From contig NZ_JABEPQ010000004.1 of NCBI RefSeq assembly GCF_013041615.1, positions 124,001 through 188,000 of the forward strand: DNA of 64,000 nucleotides, read 5' to 3'. Below, one piece after another: positions 44,203-53,293 of this stretch. The number at the start of each line of letters is the position of its first letter. Within the stretch, counting starts at the first letter, position 1. Under the pieces are notes generated by a model that did not search any database, was not told the origin of the DNA, and saw only the letters and a program-made list of their open reading frames with translations. The stretch is from Knoellia koreensis (GTDB taxonomy: Bacteria > Actinomycetota > Actinomycetes > Actinomycetales > Dermatophilaceae). The position numbers and the translations under genes were made by a program.

Positions 44203-47200
44203 ATGTCCCACCTTCGCACCACCACCGTGGGGGTGTGCCTGCTGACCGCAGCCGCCACCGCGCTCCCCCTCTCCATCGCGTCCGCCGCCCAGAGCACCCC
44301 GTCCCTCTCGACGGTGCTGGGCGACACGGTCGACCAGCTCACCAAGACCCTCGACACCCGCGGCGTCACCGCAGCCGTCGTGCCGACGACCGCGACGCGG
44401 GACGCCGCCAAGGGCCTCCTCGCGAGCGCGGGCGCAGGCGCGCGGGCCACCTGGGACGAGCGGTTCGGCACGCTGCGCTCGGTCCGGTCGGACCGCGGCT
44501 ACCTCACCGCGCCGCAGTCGGGCGCGGCCGTCGACGTGGCCCGTGGCTGGCTGCGCGAGCACGCGGCCGCCTTCGGCCTCACCACGGCCCAGGTCGACAA
44601 GCTGGCCGTCGTCCGCGACCACGAGCTGCCCGGCACCGGCACGCACACGGTCAGCTTCGTGCAGACGTATGCCGGCGTGGCCGCCGTCCGGGGCAGTCGC
44701 CTCAACGTCGCCGTCACCAAGGACGGCCGGGTGCTCTCGTATGCCGGTGACCCCACCCCTGGTGCCGCCCTCACCGGCGGCTGGGTGCTCGGTGACGCCG
44801 GGGCGCTGGTCAAGGTGGCCGGCAGCCTCGCGGCCGGCACGACCTACGTGCCCAAGGCCACGGGGACGCAGGCCGGCTACACGACCTACGACAAGGGCCC
44901 CTTCGGTGGGCCGTCGTACGTGAAGAAGGCCGTCTTCGGCACCCGTGACGGCGCCGTCGCGGCCTACAAGGTCTACTTCGTCAAGAGCACCACCGAGGCG
45001 TGGGAGGTCGTCGTCGACGCGACGACCGGTCGCACGCTCTACCGCACCACCGTCGTGAACTTCGACGGCGACCCGCAGGGCACCGTCTACGACAACTACC
45101 CGGGCGCCGCCCGCGGCGGCCAGCCGCGACAGCAGTCCTTCGGGCCCACCACCGCCTCACCCAAGGGCTGGGTCGACCCGACCGGGCTCGTGGGCACCGG
45201 CGTGACCACCTACGGCAACAACGCCGACAGCTACGCCAACTGGTCCAACTACATCGGGCCGGTCGACAACGCGCCGCGCCCGGTCTCCCCCACGGGCAAC
45301 TTCAGCTACACCTACACGAACCAGTGGGCGGCCACGAAGGGCCAGACGGTCCCGCCGTCGTACGCCGAGGACCTCAACCCCGCGGCGACGAACCTGTTCT
45401 TCCAGCACAACCGGATCCACGACGACTACTACAAGTGGGGCTTCACCGAGACGGCCGGCAACTTCCAGCTCGACAACGGCGGCAAGGGCGGCCTCGGCGG
45501 TGACGCCATCCGCGGGCTGGTCCAGGCGGGCGCCGCATCCGGCGGTGCGCCGACCTACACCGGGCGCGACAACGCGTACATGCTCACCCTCGACGACGGC
45601 ATACCCCCGTGGAGTGGCATGTTCCTGTGGGAGCCGATCGACGACGCGTTCGAGGGCCCCTACCGCGACGGCTCGATGGACATGACCGTCATCCAGCACG
45701 AGTACAGCCACGGCCTGTCGAACCGGTACGTCGCCGGCGGCTCGGCGCTCGGCTCGCAGCAGGCGGGGTCGATGGGTGAGGGCTGGGGCGACTGGTACGC
45801 CCTCAACCACGCCCAGAGCACCGGTCTCGAGCCGACCCGCGCGGTCGTGGGCGCCTACGCCACGGGCAACGAGGTCCGCGGCATCCGCAACTACGACTAC
45901 AACGCCAACCCGACGACCTTCGGCGACATCGGCTACGACCTCACCGGTCCGGAGGTGCACGCCGACGGCGAGATCTGGACCGCGACCCTGTGGGACCTCC
46001 AGAAGGCCCTCGTGGCGAAGTACGGGCTCGCCAAGGGCAGCGACGTCGCCGCCCGACTCGTGACCGACGGTATGCCGCTGACCGCGCCCGACCCGAGCTT
46101 CCTCGACGCCCGCGACGGCATCCTCGCCGCCGACGTCGACCGCAACCACGGTGAGAACACCGACCTCATCTGGTCGGTGTTCGCGCGGCGCGGCGCAGGC
46201 GCGTCGGCTGTCACCCAGACCGGCGACGACACGGACCCGCAGCCCGGGTTCGACCACCCGGCGGCCGCGAAGAACGGCACCGTCGCCATCACCGTCGTCA
46301 ACGCCACGACCGGACAGCCGGTCAAGAACGCCAAGGTGATCCTCGGCGTCTACGAGGCCCGGGTCACCCCGCTCACGCGCACCGGCAGCACCGGCGGCGC
46401 CAGCATCAAGGCAGTCGCCGGCAGCTACCCGCTGACGATCCAGGCGCCCGGGTTCGGCGTCCAGACCATCCCCGGCCTGGCGATCGCGGCCGGCAAGAAC
46501 ACCGCCCGGACGATCAAGCTCGCGCCGAACCTCGCCTCGACGTCAGCCGGCGCAACGGTGGTCAGCGCGTCCAGCCAGGACGACGGCGCCCCCGCCAAGT
46601 TCGCGTTCGACGACACCGCCGCGTCGGTGTGGGCCACCAAGGACACCGGTGGCACGCCCTACAACGACGGCCCGGACCAGCGCGTCACCGTCAAGCTGGC
46701 CGCCCCGGCCACTGTGAGCAGCGTGCGGGTCAGCGCGTACAAGGCCACCAACGCCTCGCGGTTCACGGCGCTGAAGGGCTTCACCGTGCAGACCTCGAAC
46801 GACGGCGTCTCGTGGACGACCGCGCGCACCGGCGCGTTCGGCTACCAGGCACCGCGGCCGACGGCACCCGACCTCAACTTCGCCAGCTTCGCGCTCGCCA
46901 AGCCGGTCAAGGCGGCATACGTGCGGTTCTTCATCGACTCGGTGCAGGGCAACACCAGCACCCAGGCGCAGGTCGCCGACATCGAGGTGTTCGGGTCGGG
47001 CGCGGTCGTCCAGAACGGCACCGTCACCCCGGACCCGGCGTACACCGACCACGGCACGATCACCGCACCCAACCCGGCCGCGGGTGACCCGACCGGGCTG
47101 CAGAACGTGTTCGGCGTGACCGGCACCGAGATGAACACCGCATGCACGTTCCCGCCGGCCAGCCAGGGCGCGGACGCGTGGGTGACCAAGTTCCCCGCCG

Positions 47201-47436
47201 GCTTCTCCGACGGCCTGCACTCGGTCTCGGTGAAGGGCACCAGCGACGCCGACGCGACCCTGGGCCACGACCTCGACCTGTACTTCCTCGACAGCACGTG
47301 CCAGCTCACCGGCTCGGTGGCGACGTCGGCGGCGGACGAGTCGGCGGTCATCCCGCCGGGGTCGGTCTACCTCGTGACCCAGCTCTACACCGGAGCCAAC
47401 GTCACCGTGGACGTCACCGCGGTCGACAACCGCTAG
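44203..47436 (+). CDS. Secreted M36 (fungalysin) metallopeptidase
   Basis: A 1077-residue secreted peptidase. Signal peptide (about 1-30, VGVCLLTAAATALPLSIASA), FTP-type propeptide, then the M36 catalytic domain with HEYSHGLSNR (zinc HExxH) and the third ligand Glu in GEGWGDWYAL. C-terminal parts: a carboxypeptidase-regulatory-like fold (NATTGQPVKNAKVILG), a discoidin-like domain (about 785-930, FAFDDTAASVWATKD, GFTVQTSNDG) and a last beta-rich domain. ATG 44203 follows AGGAG. Probably an exported protein degrader. Confidence 0.9.
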   Translation: MSHLRTTTVGVCLLTAAATALPLSIASAAQSTPSLSTVLGDTVDQLTKTLDTRGVTAAVVPTTATRDAAKGLLASAGAGARATWDERFGTLRSVRSDRGYLTAPQSGAAVDVARGWLREHAAAFGLTTAQVDKLAVVRDHELPGTGTHTVSFVQTYAGVAAVRGSRLNVAVTKDGRVLSYAGDPTPGAALTGGWVLGDAGALVKVAGSLAAGTTYVPKATGTQAGYTTYDKGPFGGPSYVKKAVFGTRDGAVAAYKVYFVKSTTEAWEVVVDATTGRTLYRTTVVNFDGDPQGTVYDNYPGAARGGQPRQQSFGPTTASPKGWVDPTGLVGTGVTTYGNNADSYANWSNYIGPVDNAPRPVSPTGNFSYTYTNQWAATKGQTVPPSYAEDLNPAATNLFFQHNRIHDDYYKWGFTETAGNFQLDNGGKGGLGGDAIRGLVQAGAASGGAPTYTGRDNAYMLTLDDGIPPWSGMFLWEPIDDAFEGPYRDGSMDMTVIQHEYSHGLSNRYVAGGSALGSQQAGSMGEGWGDWYALNHAQSTGLEPTRAVVGAYATGNEVRGIRNYDYNANPTTFGDIGYDLTGPEVHADGEIWTATLWDLQKALVAKYGLAKGSDVAARLVTDGMPLTAPDPSFLDARDGILAADVDRNHGENTDLIWSVFARRGAGASAVTQTGDDTDPQPGFDHPAAAKNGTVAITVVNATTGQPVKNAKVILGVYEARVTPLTRTGSTGGASIKAVAGSYPLTIQAPGFGVQTIPGLAIAAGKNTARTIKLAPNLASTSAGATVVSASSQDDGAPAKFAFDDTAASVWATKDTGGTPYNDGPDQRVTVKLAAPATVSSVRVSAYKATNASRFTALKGFTVQTSNDGVSWTTARTGAFGYQAPRPTAPDLNFASFALAKPVKAAYVRFFIDSVQGNTSTQAQVADIEVFGSGAVVQNGTVTPDPAYTDHGTITAPNPAAGDPTGLQNVFGVTGTEMNTACTFPPASQGADAWVTKFPAGFSDGLHSVSVKGTSDADATLGHDLDLYFLDSTCQLTGSVATSAADESAVIPPGSVYLVTQLYTGANVTVDVTAVDNR

Positions 47437-47447
47437 CGGTATGCCGC

Positions 47448-47476
47448 GGGGTGCCGGTCGCAGCGGCCGGCACCCC
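47448..47476 (+). terminator. Hairpin after the M36 peptidase
   Basis: GGGGTGCCGG (47448-47457) pairs with CCGGCACCCC (47467-47476). It lies 12 bases after the peptidase stop. Confidence 0.65.
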
Positions 47477-47498
47477 CGTGCAGTGGGCGGGCAACGCA

Positions 47499-47534
47499 AA
47501 GGGCGGACCGGGCCAGCTGGCCCGGTCCGCCCTT
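47499..47534. terminator. Strong bidirectional terminator
   Basis: A 17-base perfect stem (47499-47515 with 47518-47534) starting AAGGGCGG and ending CCGCCCTT, with a 2-base loop. It lies between the convergent peptidase and HTH genes and has A/T ends on both sides. Confidence 0.7.
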
Positions 47535-47554
47535 CGTCTGCGGTCAGCGATTCA

Positions 47555-47755
47555 TCATGCGGTGTCGACGTAGGACGTCCGGAGGTACTTGTGCACTGCG
47601 TCCTCCGGCACCCGGAAGGATCGACCCACACGGATGGCTGGGAGCTCCCCGGCGTGCACCATGCGGTACACGGTCATCTTCGACACGCGCATGATCGAGG
47701 CCACCTCGGCGACGGTCAGGAACCGCACCTCGGCGAGCTGTCGCTCGTTGGACAT
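47555..47755 (-). CDS. Excisionase-like (BldC/MerR-type) HTH DNA-binding protein
   Basis: A 66-residue single-domain DNA-binding protein: FLTVAEVASIMRVSKMTVYR, then GELPAIRVGRSFRVPEDAVH. It matches the actinobacterial small HTH Rv0500A, kept next to proC and bS22. Despite the excisionase label there is no integrase nearby; it is a chromosomal regulator, BldC-like. ATG 47755 follows a GAGGTGATC ribosome site. Confidence 0.88.
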   Translation of the reverse strand: MSNERQLAEVRFLTVAEVASIMRVSKMTVYRMVHAGELPAIRVGRSFRVPEDAVHKYLRTSYVDTA

Positions 47756-48093
47756 GATCACCTCGATCTCCTGCACGCGCGCATCGCCGGCTTCCCCTCC
47801 GGCGGACCACTACGCTCGTGCAGACTGAACTGTAGGGGCAGATGTGACTCGTGGGGAAGCCCATGGAGAAAGTTCCCAGCAAAAGTCCAGACGACACGCC
47901 GATCGGCCTACGCAAATCAGCCGAGAAATCACACCGCTGTCACCCGCGACGCCGTCGGTAAGTCACCCAATTGGAAGATCGTTGACGTCAACCATCGTCC
48001 AATTGGGTGGGTTACCGACGGTCGGGATCCCCCGACTCCTCCGCGCTGCGGTCCTCGCTCGCTGGCGCTCGCTGCGACCTCCCGCTGTCGTCG
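47756..48093. other. Gene-free stretch with a 68-base palindrome
   Basis: This 338-base gap between the HTH gene and the acuC 3-prime end holds no convincing gene. It includes the presumed promoter of the HTH gene in its left part and the 68-base near-palindrome at 47953-48020. Its AT content is higher than the flanks. Confidence 0.6.
47953..48020. repeat. 68-base near-perfect palindrome
   Basis: Two 34-base halves pair with four mismatches. The outer ends are CGTCGGTAA and TTACCGACG, the middle has CACCCAATTGGA/TCCAATTGGGTG, and the centre is the perfect 12-mer GTTGACGTCAAC. It is downstream of acuC and upstream of the HTH gene. It may be a terminator, an operator for a large dimer, or a mobile repeat. 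Confidence 0.65.
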
Positions 48094-49290
48094 TCAGTCG
48101 AAGAACGGGTCGAGTCCGTGCAACGGGAAGACCGCCTCGCGGGTCGCCATGATCGCCCGGTCGGACTCGCTGTGCGGGTTGTACCCCAGGTCCCACGGCT
48201 GCACCCAGATGCCACCGTCCTTCGGGTCGAGGTCACCCATCCGCCGCGGACCCTCACGCCCGAACACCCGCCGCACGTGCTCCAGCCAGCTCTCCGGCAC
48301 CTCCGCCGTCAGGGGCACCGGGGCATGCGCCGCGATCGCCGTCAGGTGGGTCCAGGTGCGCGGCACCACGTCGACCAGCTCGTAGCCCCCGCCACCCAGA
48401 GCGACCCAGCGGCCCCCGGCGACCTCGTGCGCCAGCTTGTGCAGCGTCTCGGCTGCCGCGCGCTGGGCGTCCACGGACAGCGCCATGTGCGCCAGCGGGT
48501 CCTGCATGTGGGTGTCGCAGCCGTGCTGGGTCACGAGCACCTCGGGCCGGAACGCCCGCACCAGCGGCAGCGCCGTCGAGTTCAGCGCACGCAGCCACGC
48601 CGAGTCACCCAACCCCGGCGGGAGGGCGACGTTCACGGCGTACCCCTGCGCGTCCGGCCCACCCACCTCGGCGGGAAAACCGGTGCCGGGGAACAACATC
48701 CGTCCCGACTCGTGCACCGAGATGGTGAGCACCCGGGGGTCGTCCCAGAAGACCCGCTCGACCCCGTCGCCGTGGTGGACGTCGACGTCGACGTAGGCGA
48801 CGCGCTCGGCGCCCTGGTCGAGCAGCCACTGGATGCCGACCGCGATGTCGTTGTAGATGCAGAAGCCGGCGGCCCGGTCGCGCATCGCGTGGTGCAGCCC
48901 GCCGCAGAAGTTCACCCCGTGCTCGGCGCGCCCCTCCCACACGTCCTGGCACACCTGCCGGGTGCCTTCGACGATGCGGGCGCTCGCCTCGTGCATCCCC
49001 TTGAACGCCGGGTCGTCCTCGGTGCCGAGCCCGCGGGCCGGGTCGGCGACGCCGGGGTCGTCGCTGGCCGCCTTCACCGCCTCGATGTATGCCGTGTCGT
49101 GCACCGTCGCGAGCAGCTCGTCACCGGGGACGGGCGGCGAGAACACCTCGACACCTGGGGCGTCGAACACGCCGAGGTCCTGGCACAGCCGGGCGGTCAG
49201 GTCGAGCCGGACCGGGTTCATGGGGTGACCCGGCCCGAAGTCGTATGCCGTGAAGTCCGGGTCCCAGACCACGCGCGCCTGTGCGGGCAT
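48094..49290 (-). CDS. acuC: AcuC-type deacetylase (class I HDAC family)
   Basis: A 398-residue zinc deacetylase, named after AcuC, which removes acetyl groups from acetyl-CoA synthetase. Active-site features: NFCGGLHHAM (His pair), YVDVDVHHGDGVERVFWDD (zinc Asp and His), and GGGGYELVDVVP. ATG 49290 lies 6 nt after TAGCGT (49297-49302), a leaderless start. Divergent from the TrkA-type gene. Confidence 0.92.
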   Translation of the reverse strand: MPAQARVVWDPDFTAYDFGPGHPMNPVRLDLTARLCQDLGVFDAPGVEVFSPPVPGDELLATVHDTAYIEAVKAASDDPGVADPARGLGTEDDPAFKGMHEASARIVEGTRQVCQDVWEGRAEHGVNFCGGLHHAMRDRAAGFCIYNDIAVGIQWLLDQGAERVAYVDVDVHHGDGVERVFWDDPRVLTISVHESGRMLFPGTGFPAEVGGPDAQGYAVNVALPPGLGDSAWLRALNSTALPLVRAFRPEVLVTQHGCDTHMQDPLAHMALSVDAQRAAAETLHKLAHEVAGGRWVALGGGGYELVDVVPRTWTHLTAIAAHAPVPLTAEVPESWLEHVRRVFGREGPRRMGDLDPKDGGIWVQPWDLGYNPHSESDRAIMATREAVFPLHGLDPFFD

Positions 49291-49364
49291 GCTGGAACGC
49301 TACCCGGCGCCCACCTGTGCGGCACCCGCCGCCCTCGAGACCCACAGCATGTAGCGTGCCCACC

Positions 49365-50030
49365 GTGGCGAAGAAGCTCTATGAGGACGACGTCCTGGTC
49401 ATCGGACTGGGCCGCTTCGGCGGCGCCGTGGCGCTGGAACTGCAGCGACTCGGGCACAACGTCGTCGCCGTCGAGCGCGACCCGGTGCTGGCCGAGACGT
49501 TCCTCGGCAAGGTGACCAAGGTCGTGCAGGCCGACGCGAGCGTGCCGTCCTCGATGAACTCGCTCAAGGCGCGCAACTTCCGGCTGGCGGTCCTCGGGAT
49601 CGGCTCGTCCGTCGAGGCCAGCGTGCTGTCCGCGATGAACCTCGTGGACGTCGGCATCCCGACCATCTGGGCCAAGGCCCTCAGCCCGGAGCACAAGCGG
49701 ATCCTCGAGCGGATCGGCGTGCACCACGTGATCCTGCCCGAGGCGGAGACCGGCCGGCGGGTGGCCCACCTCGTCAACGGCAAGCTGAAGGACTACATCG
49801 AGTTCGACGACGGGTTCGCCATCGTCAAGATGAAGCCGCCGCAGGAGGCGATCGGTTTCACGTTGGCGCAGAGTGCAATTCGCAGCAAGTACGGCGTGAC
49901 GATCGTGGGCGTCAAGGCGCCGGGCCAGGACTTCACGTATGCCGTGCCGGAGACGAAGGTGACCGCGCACGACACCCTGATCGTCAGCGGCCCGACCGAG
50001 CTGATCGAGCGGTTGGCCCAGCGGCCGTAA
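49365..50030 (+). CDS. TrkA/KtrA-type potassium-transport regulatory protein
   Basis: A 221-residue RCK protein. Rossmann fold VLVIGLGRFGGAVALELQRL (GxGxxG) binds NAD(H)/ATP; the C-terminal TrkA_C domain is about 140-221. Such proteins gate K+ uptake channels (KtrB/TrkH); no channel gene is in this window. GTG 49365 lies 7 nt after TAGCGT (49352-49357), a clear leaderless start; upstream open frame is not used. Confidence 0.92.
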   Translation: MAKKLYEDDVLVIGLGRFGGAVALELQRLGHNVVAVERDPVLAETFLGKVTKVVQADASVPSSMNSLKARNFRLAVLGIGSSVEASVLSAMNLVDVGIPTIWAKALSPEHKRILERIGVHHVILPEAETGRRVAHLVNGKLKDYIEFDDGFAIVKMKPPQEAIGFTLAQSAIRSKYGVTIVGVKAPGQDFTYAVPETKVTAHDTLIVSGPTELIERLAQRP

Positions 50031-50049
50031 CGCCTTGCAGCAGTAGGGG

Positions 50050-50598
50050 TCAGACGCGCAGCGTCGGGACCGCGCGGTCCTCGCCGAGCGGGAGGATCAT
50101 CGCGATCTCCTCCTCGCTGTCGTCGGCCTTGACCCGCATCGGGCGGCGGTAGTCGGTCGGCCGGAAGCCGAACCCGCTGGCGAACGCCACGGCGCGGCCG
50201 TTGTCGCTGCCGACCCAGTAGACGAGGTGTCTGCGGCCCTGGCCCTTGGCGGCCTCGGCTCCCGCGCGCACGAGCCGGGTCGCGACACCGGTGCCCCGAG
50301 CCGCCGGGGTGACCCACAGGCCGAACAGCTCCCCCACGAGACCGTCGGCGTTGTCCTCGTCCTCGACGGGACGGGCCGTGCCGACGCTGGCCACACCCAC
50401 GACACCGTTGCCGTTCTCAGCCAGCAACCGCTCCGAGCGCTGCATCCGCTTGCGCCAGAGGTCCTCGTCGTAGTCCTTCTCCTCGTCGTAGGTGGCGACG
50501 AAGGCTTCCGGCGATTCCTCCAGGGCGTTCAGGCGGACTGCCTTGTACTGCTCCCAGTCGTCGACGCCCAGCGGGCGCACCGTGATCTCGTCGCTCAT
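50050..50598 (-). CDS. GNAT family N-acetyltransferase
   Basis: A 182-residue acetyltransferase with the acetyl-CoA loop AARGTGVATRLV and a following FASGFGFRP. Substrate unknown. It begins ITVRPLGVDDWEQYKAVRLNALEESPEAF (seen in parts), like many small-molecule GNATs. Stands alone between convergent trkA and a second GNAT. Confidence 0.85.
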   Translation of the reverse strand: MSDEITVRPLGVDDWEQYKAVRLNALEESPEAFVATYDEEKDYDEDLWRKRMQRSERLLAENGNGVVGVASVGTARPVEDEDNADGLVGELFGLWVTPAARGTGVATRLVRAGAEAAKGQGRRHLVYWVGSDNGRAVAFASGFGFRPTDYRRPMRVKADDSEEEIAMILPLGEDRAVPTLRV

Positions 50599-50777
50599 GG
50601 GACCACTGTGACACGAACCTGCCCGGTCGAGTCAGGGGGGTTTGCCCAGTGTTCACGCAGGGCGAAAGCGGCGTCGAGAAGTGGCGAAACCGCCTGCAAT
50701 GCACCGAATGCCGTCTGACCTGCGGGGATTCCCGCCGCTTCCGTCAGAAATGCACCTCCGGCCCGACCCAGCGGGTC

Positions 50778-51299
50778 TCAGCGCGCCAGGACGAGCTCCA
50801 TCTCGAACTCTGGTGTCCCCTGGTGCGGGACTGTGCTGGTCCGCCCGGTCCGCACAAAGCCATACCGCTCGTAGAACCCGATCGCCCGGGCGTTGCCGGC
50901 CTCGACGTCGAGCGTCACCCGCCGCAGCCCGAGCGCCCGGGCCTCGGCCACGACGGCATCGACCAGCGCATCGGCCACCCCGCGCCCACGCGCGTGCGCC
51001 GCCACCCACATGCCGACCAGGTTGTGCGTGTCCACCTCACCGCCGGAGCCGTCGCCCCGCGCCGGCATCAGTTTCGCAGCTCCCACGGGCAGCGAGCCGT
51101 CCATCGCGAGCCACGCAGCACCGATCGCGAGCCGCTCCCGCCAGTCCTTCTCGCTCATCGCCAGCTCGCGTTCGAACGTCGACCCGTATGCCGCGGGCAC
51201 GTCGAGGAGCATCGCCAGCCGAACCGCTCGCTGGACCTCCCAGTCGGACTGGGCCACGCGGCATACCGTCACGGCCTCGGCGACCACCCGCTCAGTCAT
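50778..51299 (-). CDS. GNAT family N-acetyltransferase
   Basis: A 173-residue acetyltransferase with HARGRGVADALVDAV (CoA loop) and AIGFYERYGFVRTG. It resembles the gene at 50050 (same N-terminal layout), so an old duplication is likely. Its start overlaps the proC stop by 8 bases, so it is read with proC. Substrate unknown. Confidence 0.85.
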   Translation of the reverse strand: MTERVVAEAVTVCRVAQSDWEVQRAVRLAMLLDVPAAYGSTFERELAMSEKDWRERLAIGAAWLAMDGSLPVGAAKLMPARGDGSGGEVDTHNLVGMWVAAHARGRGVADALVDAVVAEARALGLRRVTLDVEAGNARAIGFYERYGFVRTGRTSTVPHQGTPEFEMELVLAR

Positions 51300-52098
51300 G
51301 CCCGGACGCCAGTTCGTGCGACCGCTGCGCCGCGGCCTCCATCGCCGAGATGAAGGCGGCGCGCACCTTGTGGTCGTCGAGGGTGCGCAACGCGGCAGCG
51401 GTCGTGCCGCCGGGCGAGGTGACCTGCTCGCGCAGGACCGTGGGGTGCTGTCCGGTCTCGCGCATCATCGTGGCCGCGCCGAAGAGCGTCTGGACGACGA
51501 GCTCGGTCGACGTGGGGCGCGGCAGGCCCAGCACGACGCCTGCCTCGATCATCGCCTCGACGACGTAGAAGATGTACGCCGGGCCGGAGCCGCTGATCGC
51601 GGTGACGGCGTCCTGGTGCTTCTCGGCGACCTGGACCACCCGGCCGCACGAGCGCAGCAGCTCGGCCGCCTCCTCGAGGTGCGCCGCGTCCGCGGACCGG
51701 CCGGGGCTGACCGCGGACATTCCCTGGTCCACGAGGGCGGGCGTGTTGGGCATGACCCGCACGACCGCGACCCCTTCGGAGAGGCGGCTCTCGAGAAAGC
51801 CGGTCGGTATGCCGGCGGCGAGGCTCACGACGAGGTTGCCGGGCCGTACGTGGTCACGGATCTCGGTGACGAGCCCGCCCATGTCCTGCGGCTTCACGCC
51901 GAGGACGAGGGTGTCGGCCGCCTTCGCCGCCTCGACGTTGCCCATCGCGCGGACGCCGTAGCGCTCGGCGAGCTCGGCCGCCCGCTCGGGTCGGCGCGCG
52001 GTCACGACGATGTCAGCGGCACTGCGGCCGGAACGGATCAGGCCGGACAGCAGGGTTTCCCCCATCGTGCCGGCGCCGAGGATCGCGAGCGTTGCCAT
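51292..52098 (-). CDS. proC: Pyrroline-5-carboxylate reductase ProC
   Basis: A 268-residue enzyme for the last step of proline synthesis. NADPH site ILGAGTMGETLLSGL; VMPNTPALV and SGSGPAYIFYVVEAMIEAGV are typical. It lies 37 bases after the proline dehydrogenase gene on the same strand, so opposite proline steps are neighbours. A CAGACT hexamer lies near the ATG. Confidence 0.94.
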   Translation of the reverse strand: MATLAILGAGTMGETLLSGLIRSGRSAADIVVTARRPERAAELAERYGVRAMGNVEAAKAADTLVLGVKPQDMGGLVTEIRDHVRPGNLVVSLAAGIPTGFLESRLSEGVAVVRVMPNTPALVDQGMSAVSPGRSADAAHLEEAAELLRSCGRVVQVAEKHQDAVTAISGSGPAYIFYVVEAMIEAGVVLGLPRPTSTELVVQTLFGAATMMRETGQHPTVLREQVTSPGGTTAAALRTLDDHKVRAAFISAMEAAAQRSHELASGHD

Positions 52099-52135
52099 GG
52101 CCCAAGTCTGGCAGCCGGGCCGGGCCGGACGCCCC

Positions 52136-53086
52136 TCAGTTCTTGCTGGCGAGACCGCGCAGGAAGAACATCGTGTTGGCGGGGCGCTCGGCCATGCGGC
52201 GCATGAGGTAGCCGTACCACTCCTCGCCATAGGGGATGTAGACGCGCATCTGGTCGCCGCGGTCGGCGATGCGCTTCTGCTCCTCGGGGCGGATGCCGTA
52301 GAGCATCTGGTACTCGAAGCTCGTCGCCTCGCGCTCGTGGTGGGCAGCGAGCGCGCCGGCGATCTCGATGAGCCGCGGGTCGTGGCTGGCGACCATCGGG
52401 TAGCAGGCGCCGGCCATCAGCACCTTGAGGCACCGCACGTAGCTCTGGTCGACCTCGCCGCCGGACTGGAACGCGACCGACTCCGGCTCCTTGTAGGCGC
52501 CCTTGCACAACCGGACCCGGCTGCCCTCGTGGGCGAGGTCCTCGCAGTCGGCGACGCTGCGGCGCAGGTAGGACTGGATCACCGCGCCCACCCACGGGAA
52601 GTCCTTGCGCAGCTCGCGCAGGGCCTCGAGCGTCGCGTCGGTGGTGGTGTGGTCCTCCATGTCGAGGGTGACCGTGGTGCCGGCCTCCTGGGCGGCGACG
52701 CAGATCTCGCGGGCGTGCTCGAGGGCGATCTTGTCGCCGTCGCCGGGCAGGTACTGGCCCAGGGCCGAGAGCTTGAGGCTGACCTCGCCCATGCCGTGCT
52801 GCGACAGGTCGGCGTCGGCGAGTGCCTTGAGCAGCTCGAGGTAGTGGTCCCGGGTGCGGATCGCCTGGGTGAGGTCGGTGGTGTCCTCGCCGAGGTAGTC
52901 GATCGTGGCGAACCGGTTGGTGGCGCGCAGCTCGGCCGTGGCGCGCACGGCGTCCTCGGTCGAGTCGCCCGGCACGAACCGGTGGACGACCTGGCTGCTC
53001 ACCGGCGCCTTCTCGATGGTCCGGCGGACGCCGTCGCTCTTGGAGAGCTGGAGCAGGGCGTTGCGCAGCAGGTCACTGGCGTCCAC
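52136..53086 (-). CDS. Proline dehydrogenase
   Basis: A 316-residue single-domain FAD proline dehydrogenase, oxidising proline to pyrroline-5-carboxylate. Seen: VSLKLSALGQ, TVTLDMEDHTTTD, RVRLCKGAYKEPES, VASHDPRL, YEMLYGIR-like FEYQMLYGIRPEEQ, and RVYIPYGEEWYGYLMRR. GTG 53086 was chosen; longer in-frame readings run into a repeat region. No P5C dehydrogenase gene is here. Confidence 0.93.
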   Translation of the reverse strand: MDASDLLRNALLQLSKSDGVRRTIEKAPVSSQVVHRFVPGDSTEDAVRATAELRATNRFATIDYLGEDTTDLTQAIRTRDHYLELLKALADADLSQHGMGEVSLKLSALGQYLPGDGDKIALEHAREICVAAQEAGTTVTLDMEDHTTTDATLEALRELRKDFPWVGAVIQSYLRRSVADCEDLAHEGSRVRLCKGAYKEPESVAFQSGGEVDQSYVRCLKVLMAGACYPMVASHDPRLIEIAGALAAHHEREATSFEYQMLYGIRPEEQKRIADRGDQMRVYIPYGEEWYGYLMRRMAERPANTMFFLRGLASKN

Positions 53087-53194
53087 GGGCGGCGGCCTTT
53101 CTGGGGGCGGTTCTGGGCCGCGGACAAATCTAACGGTGCCGTCGGTATGCCGTGGAGTCAGGTCTCGCAGGCAAGGGCACCGTTGGGCGGTGGT

Positions 53195-53282
53195 CACCGA
53201 CACTTTCGGCCACTCGGCCGAGTTTCGCGGACCCAGCAGCACCCGACACCGACACTTTCGGCCACTCGGCCGAGTTTTGCGG
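53195..53282. repeat. Tandem pair of 36-base units (family C)
   Basis: Units at 53195-53230 and 53247-53282 differ by one base and are 16 bases apart. Each contains CGACACTTTCGG and the palindrome CTCGGCCGAG, then GTTTYGCGG. They lie between the proline dehydrogenase start and the ABC permease stop. No further copy was seen in the window. Confidence 0.7.
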
Positions 53283-53293
53283 CGCGCAGCGGC

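Noticed and set aside
47555-47755. Excisionase of an integrated element
   Set aside because: No integrase, attachment site or phage gene is present, and the gene is in a conserved chromosomal setting.
47756-48093. Hidden tRNA or small RNA gene in the largest gap
   Set aside because: No cloverleaf or CCA-ended structure was seen; only the long palindrome stands out.
50649-50780. Possible small Cys-rich protein beginning MFTQGESGVEKWRNRLQC
   Set aside because: It runs on into the antisense of a GNAT gene and has no ribosome site or known family; evidence too thin.
53195-53282. CRISPR-like repeat
   Set aside because: Only two units with a 16-base gap, no array and no cas genes.
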